Assembly: GCA_902560025.1 (NCBI GenBank)
Contig: CACEKL010000008.1
Span: 1 to 29,021 of the forward strand
Origin: an uncultured Bacteroidota bacterium
GTDB taxonomy: Bacteria; Bacteroidota; Bacteroidia; Flavobacteriales; Flavobacteriaceae
Direction of reading: 5' to 3'
DNA length: 29,021 nucleotides
Positions 15,239-24,989 of the stretch are shown in pieces. Position numbers and translations under genes: made by a program. Under the pieces are notes generated by a model that searched no databases, was not told the origin of the DNA, and worked only from the letters and a program-made list of their open reading frames with translations. Each line of letters begins with the position of its first letter. Position 1 is the stretch's first letter.

Positions 15239-15537
15239 ATGTAAGAATAAAAAGTGTAATTAGTAAAAGACTAGTTAGACTGGAGATTAGAGACCCAACG
15301 AGTAAGTCCCTTCGTTTTTTTACTATTGAAAAAAGAATCAGTCCAAAGGGAGTAACTATTAACGATATAAGTAATATTGTGACAATATCATTTGAAAGAA
15401 AAAAATTAAGTGTATATAATGAATCAAACAATTCATTTTTATCACCGGTTTCTTTTTCAATTATAGTTTTGGTAATTAAAACAAATACTAAAAGAAAAAA
15501 TGTGAACTAACGGATTGGTTACAATTGATTTTTTCAT
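15237..15537 (-). pseudogene. Small membrane protein, apparently frameshifted
   Basis: The frame ending at 15237 encodes at least 64 residues with two hydrophobic segments (I-V-T-I-L-L-I-S-L-I-V-T-P-F-G-L-I-L-F and L-I-S-S-L-T-S-L-L-L-I-T-L-F-I-L). It stays open upstream through another hydrophobic stretch (F-F-L-L-V-F-V-L-I) but reaches a stop before any ATG. A good start, M-K-K-S-I-V-T-N-P-L-V-H after an A-rich leader at 15537, lies one frame off. Removing one base from the six-base run at 15495-15500 joins them into a 99-residue three-segment membrane protein. I do not recognise a family. If the run is real, a short form starting at TTG 15431 might still be made. Confidence 0.35.
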
Positions 15538-15669
15538 ATTGTAAAGATAAAAATTATTCAAAAATATCTTCTTTGTTGATTCCTTTGATATTGTTCCTCT
15601 TAATTTTTTGGTAAAAAATAAATAAAGCTTAGTTAAGATAAATCAATGACAAAGTAAATATATTTAAAC

Positions 15670-16098
15670 ATGAATTCAAGGGAGACTTTATTAAATAAAA
15701 TGCGCCCTAGCATTGATGTAAAGTTTTTAAAAATTAAAAATTCATCCTTTGAGGAGTCGTTTCAAAATGTAATTTTAAGACCAATCATAAAAGTTCAGAC
15801 GTCGCTTTTAGTTCAAGCTTTTAAAAAATACGCTGATACTCACAAAGGTGTTTTTTATCAATTAAGACCTGAAAAAAAGACTACTTACATTGAAAACGCA
15901 ATTAAAAAAGATCAAAAGTTTAGAAATTTTTTAAAAGGAATTGTCATTGGCATGTTTACACTTGAAGAGTACGAGTTGTATAAAGAAAAAACATCTAGTT
16001 TAAATAAAAGAATGATGAATTTAATTTATCAAAGACTATCTGAAAACCTTCAGTTATTTGAATATAGAGACACTGGCACAACCAACCTTAGTCCATAA
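15670..16098 (+). CDS. Conserved flavobacterial protein, often mislabelled glyoxalase
   Basis: This 142-residue soluble, basic protein has no signal or membrane segment. The order of motifs (R-P-S-I near the start, F-Q-N-V-I-L-R-P-I-I-K-V-Q, Y-I-E-N-A-I-K-K-D-Q-K-F-R-N, L-K-G-I-V-I-G-M-F-T, L-N-K-R-M-M-N-L-I) resembles a small family widespread in Bacteroidota that databases sometimes call glyoxalase. No metal-binding or glyoxalase motifs are visible, so the function is unknown. An A-rich leader (TATTTAAACATG) supports the start. Confidence 0.75.
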   Translation: MNSRETLLNKMRPSIDVKFLKIKNSSFEESFQNVILRPIIKVQTSLLVQAFKKYADTHKGVFYQLRPEKKTTYIENAIKKDQKFRNFLKGIVIGMFTLEEYELYKEKTSSLNKRMMNLIYQRLSENLQLFEYRDTGTTNLSP

Positions 16099-16417
16099 AA
16101 AAAGCTCCAGACCTGGTAAACTGGAGCTAGATTTAATATGTCAGATTACTTCTTTAAAGTAAAATGCCCTTAGAAAGGGCAAGTGTCATGTCCTTAATTA
16201 ATATGAAAAGCATTCAAATTTAATTGCATATTTCCGTCTATTTATTATTTAAATTTTAAGGTTGTGTTAAAAAACCTTCATCACTAACATTATAGTTAAT
16301 TTGCTTCAAAATATAAGATTGAGAAATAAGTTATATCCCAAAAGATTTGTATTATTTTTTAGTCATAACTAGGTTATAATACGTAAAAACTCATTAAGCT
16401 TATAGAATCAAAAATTA
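16099..16417. other. Gene-free stretch with two hairpins
   Basis: These 319 bp have no supportable gene. They hold an 8-bp-stem hairpin at 16103-16128 and a 7-bp-stem hairpin TGCCCTT-AGA-AAGGGCA at 16165-16181; the rest is AT-rich without clear signals. It separates the convergent hypothetical gene (plus) and the DUF115-like gene (minus), so the hairpins may include terminators or a small RNA. Confidence 0.5.
16103..16128 (-). terminator. Hairpin with T run on the minus strand
   Basis: AGCTCCAG pairs perfectly with CTGGAGCT around a 10-nt loop. On the minus strand the stem is followed by seven T, as in a rho-independent terminator for transcripts coming from the 16418-17326 pair. On the plus strand it is followed only by AGATTTAATA, so termination of the 15670 gene would be weak. 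Confidence 0.55.
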
Positions 16418-17170
16418 TTAATCAATTTTTTTTACTCTTTTAAAGTTAGCTAGTCCATTCATGTTAGATGAGAGGTTATAAATTTCACAACCATAAAACT
16501 TACCATGTGCCTCAACTAAATTGAATAAATTAGTTAACTTTTCTTTTCCAAATCTCAAAGGATCAGGCGTACCCTGTCCATAAAATGTATCAGGCTCAAA
16601 ACCTTTTCCTTTAAAAATTTTTTCTAATTTTTTGTTATTGGTTTCATATTTGCCGTTCCATTTTTTTACCCTATTAGGATTATAATCATGGTCAAAACCA
16701 AGTAGGTATATTTTTTTGTACCCTTTGGTAAATGCCCAATTAAGACTGTCAAGAAAAATAGTTTTCCCAACTAAAGGTCTGAATGGTAAAGTATAATATT
16801 TTGCAAAAGCTAGAGTATGATACCTGTAGCTATATTTAGAAATTTTTTCTTTATAAGAATTTTTCTTAGGCATTTCATGTTTTGGAAAATCTGTTGCACA
16901 TAAATAATAGTCTACAACTAAGTCATCAAATGCTTTGATAGAGTTGTTTACAGCCATAATATCAACATCTTTAAGATTATGTTTTCTGTACTCTAAAGCT
17001 GACTTACCACTTCCAACTAATAAGATGTTTTTTCCTCCGTTATAAACCTCATTTCTTTTCTTTGTATATTCTTTAAACTTGAAAAAAGTTTCTATTCCAA
17101 AAAGATGTTCCTTTAACTTTTTAATTACATCTCTGATAGGATTGTATAGGTGCTTTTTTAATAATAGCAT
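16418..17170 (-). CDS. DUF115/sialyltransferase-like protein of surface-polysaccharide type
   Basis: This 250-residue protein has a Rossmann-like nucleotide-binding start, NILLVGSGKSALEYRKHN, then D-I-M-A-V-N-N-S-I, a middle N-W-A-F-T-K-G-Y-K-K-I-Y-L-L-G-F-D-H-D-Y-N, and a C-terminal G-C-E-I-Y-N-L-S-S-N-M-N-G-L-A-N-F. This order resembles GT42 sialyltransferases and DUF115/MptE-like proteins found in capsule and O-antigen clusters, where the conserved G-x-x-S and G-x-D segments bind the nucleotide donor. It is basic and has no signal peptide. It lies 39 nt after the Cys-rich peptide gene on the same strand, so the two probably share a transcript. The specific reaction is unknown. Confidence 0.5.
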   Translation of the reverse strand: MLLLKKHLYNPIRDVIKKLKEHLFGIETFFKFKEYTKKRNEVYNGGKNILLVGSGKSALEYRKHNLKDVDIMAVNNSIKAFDDLVVDYYLCATDFPKHEMPKKNSYKEKISKYSYRYHTLAFAKYYTLPFRPLVGKTIFLDSLNWAFTKGYKKIYLLGFDHDYNPNRVKKWNGKYETNNKKLEKIFKGKGFEPDTFYGQGTPDPLRFGKEKLTNLFNLVEAHGKFYGCEIYNLSSNMNGLANFKRVKKID

Positions 17171-17209
17171 AATTTAAATTAGTGCTCAAACACATCTAGG
17201 AGTAAATAA

Positions 17210-17326
17210 TTACCTACAACTCCAGTGAGTTCCATCACATGTTCCATAAGGGTTGGATGTTTGTCCACAAGTACATTCAATATTTACATAAATGTCAGCG
17301 ATTGTATCTAACTCTGAATTGTTCAT
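17210..17326 (-). CDS. 38-residue Cys-rich peptide
   Basis: A short frame starts at ATG 17326 after an A-rich leader (TTTTTAAATAAAAATG, typical of Bacteroidota) and ends at TAA 17210-17212. The N-terminal half (M-N-N-S-E-L-D-T-I-A-D-I-Y-V-N-I-E) is acidic and leader-like. The C-terminal half has four cysteines (18, 20, 30, 37), several Thr/Ser, and a TCDGTHWSC segment. The CxC...CDGTH spacing recalls CDGSH iron-sulfur motifs but has one extra residue and an altered proline position. It could instead be a precursor of a modified peptide or a small disulfide- or metal-binding protein. Coding status is inferred from the start context and composition. Confidence 0.5.
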   Translation of the reverse strand: MNNSELDTIADIYVNIECTCGQTSNPYGTCDGTHWSCR

Positions 17327-17465
17327 TTTTATTTAAAAATTATTAAAAGAACTATCATTAAACTTTAATTTAATATTATTAATATTTTAAGCTTTTGAGT
17401 GTATTTTGTTAAGGGTGTTTATTTAAAAAATCTTACCTATTTTTATATAAATTAAAATTAACAAC

Positions 17466-17954
17466 ATGAAAACAAAACTAACCTTACTAACAGTTTTATT
17501 AATTTTTGCTTCTTGTGAACAACCCAAAAACAATCAAGCGGGAGAATGGGTTTCTTCAGGCGAAGCATATGAAATCGGAACAGATGAAAATGTTCAAGTT
17601 ATAAAAGACATGATGTCAGCATATAACAAAATGGATACAGACGCCATGCAAGAGGTATTGGCTGACACATTAACCATTTATCTTGCAAGCCAAAAAGAAC
17701 CTATATCATTGCCAAAAGAAATGACTCCACAATGGATGGCACAATATGACTCAGTTAATGTAAGAGCTATTTACTTTCTGCCATACAAAAGAATTGGAGC
17801 AGATGGAAATGATATTTCAGTTGTTCAAACAGGACAGCTAGAAAATCTTTATTGGACAGATGGAAGAGTTGATAGCCTTAGAGTATTAAATAAATTCTTT
17901 ATTAACTCAGAAGGAAAAATAAGAGCTATTAGGCAGTGGGATGCTGATTGGTAA
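17466..17954 (+). CDS. Lipoprotein with an NTF2/SnoaL-like domain
   Basis: This 162-residue exported lipoprotein has the signal M-K-T-K-L-T-L-L-T-V-L-L-I-F-A-S-C with a lipobox Cys at 17. The mature part, from V-I-K-D-M-M-S-A-Y-N-K-M-D-T-D-A-M-Q-E-V-L-A-D to the Trp-rich end R-Q-W-D-A-D-W, has the layout of nuclear transport factor 2/SnoaL-like proteins: three helices then a curved sheet, often a ligand pocket. No catalytic residues can be assigned. It is a single-gene unit, ended by a strong terminator. Confidence 0.7.
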   Translation: MKTKLTLLTVLLIFASCEQPKNNQAGEWVSSGEAYEIGTDENVQVIKDMMSAYNKMDTDAMQEVLADTLTIYLASQKEPISLPKEMTPQWMAQYDSVNVRAIYFLPYKRIGADGNDISVVQTGQLENLYWTDGRVDSLRVLNKFFINSEGKIRAIRQWDADW

Positions 17955-17960
17955 AACTTT

Positions 17961-17988
17961 AAAAACCCCTTGAAAAAGGGGTTTTTTT
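17961..17988 (+). terminator. Rho-independent terminator after the NTF2-like lipoprotein
   Basis: AAAAACCCCTT pairs with AAGGGGTTTTT around a GAAA loop, with the T run continuing to 17988. Confidence 0.85.
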
Positions 17989-18026
17989 ATTATTCTTACT
18001 TAAGCAATAAATATTAACTTGTAGTA

Positions 18027-19175
18027 ATGATTCCTAAAAACCCAAAAGATATTGACGGGGCGGAGATCTCTTGGTTTGCACCACTCTGTGACGGTGATGA
18101 TGACTTTCTCGGAAACAGAAATCCTGATTATAAAAGCACTTGGGAAAACACTTCTAAAATTGTAAAAACTGCCGACGAGCTGGGGTTTAGAAATGTTTTA
18201 TGCCCATCTTCATACCAAGTTGGTCAAGACACATTGTCTTTTGTTGCAGGAATGGCTCCAATTACAAAACAGATTAATTTTTTAGCCGCTATTCGCTGTG
18301 GAGAGGTTCACCCGCCAATGCTTGCAAGAAGTATAGCAACACTAGACCACATGCTCAAGGGCAGACTAACTATTAATATAATATCATCGGACCTTCCAGG
18401 TAACGAGCTAGATTCTTCTGAAAGATATGCTCGCTCTCGAGAGGTCATTGAAATTTTAAAACAATCATGGAATCAAGACAGAATAGAGTTTAATGGAAAA
18501 TATTATAAACTAAGTCTGCCTACAGATCCTGTTAAGCCCTATCAACAAAATGGAGGTCCTCTTCTCTATTTTGGAGGATATTCACCTGCAGGTGTTGACT
18601 TATGCGCAGAACATTGCGATGTTTATTTGATGTGGCCAGAAACAGAAGATAAATTACAAGGGCTTATGAATACAATGACACTTAAAGCTTCAGATTATGG
18701 ACGCACCGTTCAGTTTGGATTAAGAGTTCATGTAATTGTTAGAGAGACGGAGAAAGAAGCAAGAGATTACGCCAATAACCTTTTATCAAAATTAGACTTA
18801 GATCATGGGCTAAATATTAAAAACCGAGCACAGGACTCGAATTCATTAGGAGTAGCTCGTCAATCACAGATGCGAAATGAAGCAGACAATGAATATTATG
18901 TTGAGCCACACCTGTGGACGGGAATAGGACTTGCTAGGTCCGGTTGTGGAGCAGCTCTTGTTGGAACCCCGGATCAAATTTTAAACAAACTGAAACGTTA
19001 TATGCAAATGGGCATAAGGTCCTTTATATTATCAGGATACCCTCATCAACAAGAATGTGAGCTTTTTGCTCAACATGTGTTGCCTCAGTTAAAAACAATT
19101 TCACTACCTGAAGTTTTTAACAGACGAATTAATGAAACCCCAAACTCTCCGCTAGGCAAGGGAGAAAGAAAGTAG
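18027..19175 (+). CDS. SsuD-like FMNH2-dependent alkanesulfonate monooxygenase
   Basis: This 382-residue member of the bacterial-luciferase-like (LLM) flavin family is closest in pattern to SsuD, which releases sulfite from alkanesulfonates using FMNH2 and O2. Matching segments are W-F-A-P near the start, I-R-C-G-E-V-H-P-P-M-L-A-R-S-I-A-T-L-D, S-S-E-R-Y-A-R-S, L-L-Y-F-G-G-Y-S-P-A-G, F-G-L-R-V-H-V-I-V-R-E-T, HLWTGIGLARSGCGAALVG and FILSGYPHQQECE. A separate flavin reductase would be needed; none is in the window. The last dozen or so residues (N-E-T-P-N-S-P-L-G-K-G-E) are beyond the family core. The SSS symporter begins 3 nt later, so they form an operon. Confidence 0.85.
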   Translation: MIPKNPKDIDGAEISWFAPLCDGDDDFLGNRNPDYKSTWENTSKIVKTADELGFRNVLCPSSYQVGQDTLSFVAGMAPITKQINFLAAIRCGEVHPPMLARSIATLDHMLKGRLTINIISSDLPGNELDSSERYARSREVIEILKQSWNQDRIEFNGKYYKLSLPTDPVKPYQQNGGPLLYFGGYSPAGVDLCAEHCDVYLMWPETEDKLQGLMNTMTLKASDYGRTVQFGLRVHVIVRETEKEARDYANNLLSKLDLDHGLNIKNRAQDSNSLGVARQSQMRNEADNEYYVEPHLWTGIGLARSGCGAALVGTPDQILNKLKRYMQMGIRSFILSGYPHQQECELFAQHVLPQLKTISLPEVFNRRINETPNSPLGKGERK

Positions 19176-19178
19176 ATT

Positions 19179-20720
19179 ATGGTCGATTTCATAATTGTCT
19201 TGTTTTATTTTTCTTTAATTATGATCGTAGCCCTTAGAGGTAAAGTAAAAGCAGACAGCTCAGCAGACGAATATTTTTTAAGTTCAAGAAACCTTCCATG
19301 GTACTCAATTGCTCTATCAACTATTGCAACAAACATTCAGGGATATCAGTTTCTTGGAATGATGGGGTCAGCATATTTATTTGGACTCGCACAAGCAAAT
19401 CTTGAAATTAATGCAGTTCAAGGTATTTTAATTGGCGCCTTTGTCTTTGTGCCACTTTTTCTAAGAGAAAAGATTACAACAATTACACAGTTTATATCAA
19501 AGAGACTAGGTGAGCGAGTTGCCCTTTTTTACTCATTAGCAAATATTGCACTTTTTGCAACTGTAACAATAGGTGCTGCGCTTTTCTGGGGAGCTTATGC
19601 TGCAGACTTAGTTTTTGGGGAGCAGCTATCATTTCTACATTCAAACAGAATTATTAGAATAGCAATACTCATTGTAATACTTGGAGTTTTCTCTGCTATA
19701 TATACTTATCTGGGTGGTTTAAGTGCTGTTGTTAAAACAGATATAATTCAATTTTCTGTATTAATTATTGGAGGAGCTGTTGTTTGTTTTACAGCCGTAC
19801 ATCAACTGGGTGGTTGGGATCAACTGTATATCCAAACCCCCGAAAAAATGCACTTGCACTTACCTGCAGATCATCCAACCCTTCCATGGACCCATCTTTT
19901 TGGATTGTTTTTGCTTAACATAAATTATTGGTGCGCAAATCAAACTGTAATGCAACGGGCATTAGCTGCAAAGAGCGTTAGGCATGCACAAACAGGTTTA
20001 ATAGCAGGCGGCTTAATTAAATATATAATGGCGGTGATAATTATTATTCCAGGGATAGCTCTTTATGGAATTCTTGGTGACATCCTGGGTGAGCCTGATA
20101 TGGCTTTCCCATATATTGTCAACACCTATTTGCCGGTTGGTATAAAAGGCATAATATTATGTGGATTGTTTGCGTCGCTTATGAGTACAGTAGACTCCAC
20201 TTTTAACTCTCTGGCGACCTTGTGGTCAACTGATATTTATTCAAAATATATAAACAAACAAGCTAAGGATAAAGAAAAAATAAAAGCAGGTCAAAAAGCT
20301 ATCTTATTTAGCTTAGGCACAGCACTTATTATGGGATTTGTTTTATTATATCTAAAGTTTGACGATCCTAATTCAGCCTTTACTCACACCCTAAATAACT
20401 TACGTTATTATATAAACTGTGGTATAGTAGTTTTGATATGTAGTGCTGTAGTTTTGTTAAAACCAAACCGAAACTTAGTCCTTTTCGCATTCATCGTTAC
20501 ACTTCCTTTAAATATTGCTCTACAACTTCTTATGCCAGAAATGAATTATTTTGTAAGAGCCTTTTGGGTAATAGTAATAGGATTATTTATAACTATAATT
20601 GGCAGCATGAGTAAACTAAACTCATTACTAGCATTATTTCAGCCTGCAGATAAATATAGTAGAAACTGGGGGTGGGTACTAGCAATTACTTTAGTCTTAT
20701 TACACATAGTATTTCATTAG
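19179..20720 (+). CDS. SSS-family sodium/solute symporter
   Basis: This 513-residue integral membrane protein has about 13-14 hydrophobic segments and the sodium:solute symporter (SLC5-like) signatures: D-E-Y-F-L-S-S-R-N-L-P-W at the N-terminus, I-A-T-N-I-Q-G-Y-Q-F-L-G, I-Y-T-Y-L-G-G-L-S-A-V-V-K-T-D (the conserved substrate and Na+ core) and GLFASLMSTVDSTFNSLATL. It resembles the sugar-transporting branch. The substrate is not evident. Cotranscription with the SsuD-like enzyme suggests import of a sulfonate or other organosulfur compound. Its stop is 2 nt from the convergent acyl-CoA dehydrogenase stop. Confidence 0.9.
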   Translation: MVDFIIVLFYFSLIMIVALRGKVKADSSADEYFLSSRNLPWYSIALSTIATNIQGYQFLGMMGSAYLFGLAQANLEINAVQGILIGAFVFVPLFLREKITTITQFISKRLGERVALFYSLANIALFATVTIGAALFWGAYAADLVFGEQLSFLHSNRIIRIAILIVILGVFSAIYTYLGGLSAVVKTDIIQFSVLIIGGAVVCFTAVHQLGGWDQLYIQTPEKMHLHLPADHPTLPWTHLFGLFLLNINYWCANQTVMQRALAAKSVRHAQTGLIAGGLIKYIMAVIIIIPGIALYGILGDILGEPDMAFPYIVNTYLPVGIKGIILCGLFASLMSTVDSTFNSLATLWSTDIYSKYINKQAKDKEKIKAGQKAILFSLGTALIMGFVLLYLKFDDPNSAFTHTLNNLRYYINCGIVVLICSAVVLLKPNRNLVLFAFIVTLPLNIALQLLMPEMNYFVRAFWVIVIGLFITIIGSMSKLNSLLALFQPADKYSRNWGWVLAITLVLLHIVFH

Positions 20721-20722
20721 AT

Positions 20723-22537
20723 TTACCCTATAATTTTTTTATCAGTTTTTATAGTAACTGAAGATGGGTGAAGCATTACCTCTGCAAGACCAGTTGTTTT
20801 TGGGAGTTCATATGCATAAAAATATTCTAAAGCATCCAGTTTGCTTTCAAAAAAACTTGAGTCAAAAGATTTGTCTCCTGTAATTATTGCGCACTTACTT
20901 ACCACACCAATTTCTAACCAGGACCATCCAACTAATACAAGGCTGAAAAACTCCATAAAGATTGAAGCATCAGCTAAAAACTTTTCATAGTCTCCTTTTG
21001 AAGCAAAAGGAATAAGATGAAATAATATTTTTTGAGTTTCTTCTAGTTTTTTATCCAAACTAGCAGCCCACTCCTTTAGGTCATTATCCTGTGAAGCTTC
21101 ATCAATGGTCTTTTTTATTTCTTCCATTAAAAGCTTAGCACCCTCACCATTGTTAAGCATCATTTTTCTTCCAAGAAGGTCTTGTGACTGAATACCTGTT
21201 GTCCCCTCATAGATTGTACAAATTCTTATATCTCTATAATATTGCTGAAGAATAAAGTCCGAACAAAACCCATAACCCCCTAGTACTTGAAGCCCATTGT
21301 TTATTGAATAAATACCTGCCTCTGAAGGATAAGTTTTAACTACTGGAATAATCATCTCTAGTAGTGTATGATATTTATTCTTTTCCTCTTCATCCTCACT
21401 GTTGTGTTGAAGGTCAAAATATTTTGAAGCTTTAAATATCAAATTCATAGACCCCTCAACCATGGCTTTTTGAAGCATCAGCATCCTTCTTACATCAGGA
21501 TGTTCAATTATTAAGCTTTGTTTTTCTTTTAAATCTTTTTTTCCATCTGAAGAAAGTTTTCTTCCCTGTGGACGTTCATTTGCATACTCCAAAGAGGCAT
21601 AATAAGCGCCTGAAGCTATTGCAGAACCAGCTCTTCCAACAGCTATTCTTGCACCATTCATCATTAAAAACATATAATGAAGACCTTTGTTTTGTTCTCC
21701 AACGAGATATCCGTGACAGTTGTCTTCATCTCCAAAACCAAGGTGAGTAGTACAATATCCTTTCTGTCCCATTTTCTCAAAATCAGCAACTGTTGTTACA
21801 TCATTTGGTTCAAGCTTTCCATTTTCATCTAGTCTCATTTTTGGTACAACAAATAATGAAATTCCTTTTGTTCCAGCAGGAGCCCCTTCAATTCGGGCTA
21901 ACAATAAGTGGACTATATTTTCAGCATATTGATGATCTCCTCCTGAGATAAAAATCTTTTGACCACTAATTTTATAATGTCCACCATCACAAGGAGAGGC
22001 CTTTGTAACAATGTCTGATAATGAGCTACCGGCTTGCGGCTCTGTTAAACACATTGTTCCGCCCCACTCTCCTGTAAGCATTTTAGGAGTATATTTTTCT
22101 TTTAACTCTTTGCTAGCAAACTCAATAATTAATTCTGCAGCACCTGTGGTAAGACCAGAATAACCAGGCAAATGATTATTTGCAGCATCTAAAATATAAT
22201 TTGCAGCAGTGTGAACAAGTAGCGGTAATTGAAGCCCCCCGTCTTCATAATCAAAAGGAGCAGCAATGAGACCCATTTCTCCACCTTCCTTCATCATTTT
22301 TCCAACTTGTTGGTGTACATGAATTTTACCGTCTTTATAATGAGCTGGATTTTCATCCATTTCTTTAAAATATGGAAACAGCTCCCTGTCTGCAAACTGT
22401 TTTACAGAATCAATAAACATATCCACTGACTCAAGATTATGGTCAGCAAATCTTTTTTTACTCAAGACAGAGTCAAGCTCCTGAACATTTTTCATGAAGA
22501 ATTTTACAGTATTAAGATCTACATACTTGTTTGCCAT
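20723..22537 (-). CDS. Acyl-CoA dehydrogenase
   Basis: This is a 604-residue flavoenzyme of the acyl-CoA dehydrogenase family, large form with a C-terminal extra domain. FAD-site segments are T-M-C-L-T-E-P-Q-A-G-S-S and I-S-G-Q-K-I-F-I-S-G-G-D. The catalytic base Glu lies in IYEGTTGIQSQDLLGR. A C-terminal four-helix DUF-like domain starts at about residue 470. It introduces the trans-2 double bond in acyl-CoAs during beta-oxidation. The frame is open to 22558 with only a TTG, but ATG 22537 gives M-A-N-K-Y-V-D, which matches the family. It appears monocistronic here. Confidence 0.92.
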   Translation of the reverse strand: MANKYVDLNTVKFFMKNVQELDSVLSKKRFADHNLESVDMFIDSVKQFADRELFPYFKEMDENPAHYKDGKIHVHQQVGKMMKEGGEMGLIAAPFDYEDGGLQLPLLVHTAANYILDAANNHLPGYSGLTTGAAELIIEFASKELKEKYTPKMLTGEWGGTMCLTEPQAGSSLSDIVTKASPCDGGHYKISGQKIFISGGDHQYAENIVHLLLARIEGAPAGTKGISLFVVPKMRLDENGKLEPNDVTTVADFEKMGQKGYCTTHLGFGDEDNCHGYLVGEQNKGLHYMFLMMNGARIAVGRAGSAIASGAYYASLEYANERPQGRKLSSDGKKDLKEKQSLIIEHPDVRRMLMLQKAMVEGSMNLIFKASKYFDLQHNSEDEEEKNKYHTLLEMIIPVVKTYPSEAGIYSINNGLQVLGGYGFCSDFILQQYYRDIRICTIYEGTTGIQSQDLLGRKMMLNNGEGAKLLMEEIKKTIDEASQDNDLKEWAASLDKKLEETQKILFHLIPFASKGDYEKFLADASIFMEFFSLVLVGWSWLEIGVVSKCAIITGDKSFDSSFFESKLDALEYFYAYELPKTTGLAEVMLHPSSVTIKTDKKIIG

Positions 22538-22669
22538 AGCTTTCTGTATTAGGTGCAAATTAAGCTTTTTAACTATAAGAATTTACTATAGATGTTAAGA
22601 ATTTATTATTATAAAAGTAAAGTAGGTAGAATAAGTAATAAAAATTAATAAATTAGAATCATAAATTAA

Positions 22670-24841
<2,172 letters not shown>

Positions 24842-24915
24842 ACTATCAATAAAAGAACAGGTCTAAACGGTACTATGAAACAATTTTCATTAGTTAATTG
24901 ATTATTTTGTGTACC

Positions 24916-24945
24916 GGCCTAGACTTTTTTGATCTAGGCCTTTTT
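24916..24945 (+). terminator. Rho-independent terminator after katG
   Basis: GGCCTAGA (24916-24923) pairs perfectly with TCTAGGCC (24933-24940), followed by TTTTT. It would separate katG from the propeller operon. Confidence 0.8.
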
Positions 24946-24989
24946 ACTCCTTTTAAATTTTTATATTTAACGTTCCTAAAATTAATATT

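Noticed and set aside
16141..16417. CRISPR array or insertion sequence in the gene-free stretch
   Set aside because: No regularly spaced direct repeats, no transposase frame and no terminal inverted repeats were seen there or elsewhere in the window.
22538..22558. Acyl-CoA dehydrogenase start at 22558 (TTG)
   Set aside because: The ATG at 22537 is in frame and matches family N-termini; the extra seven residues are not supported.
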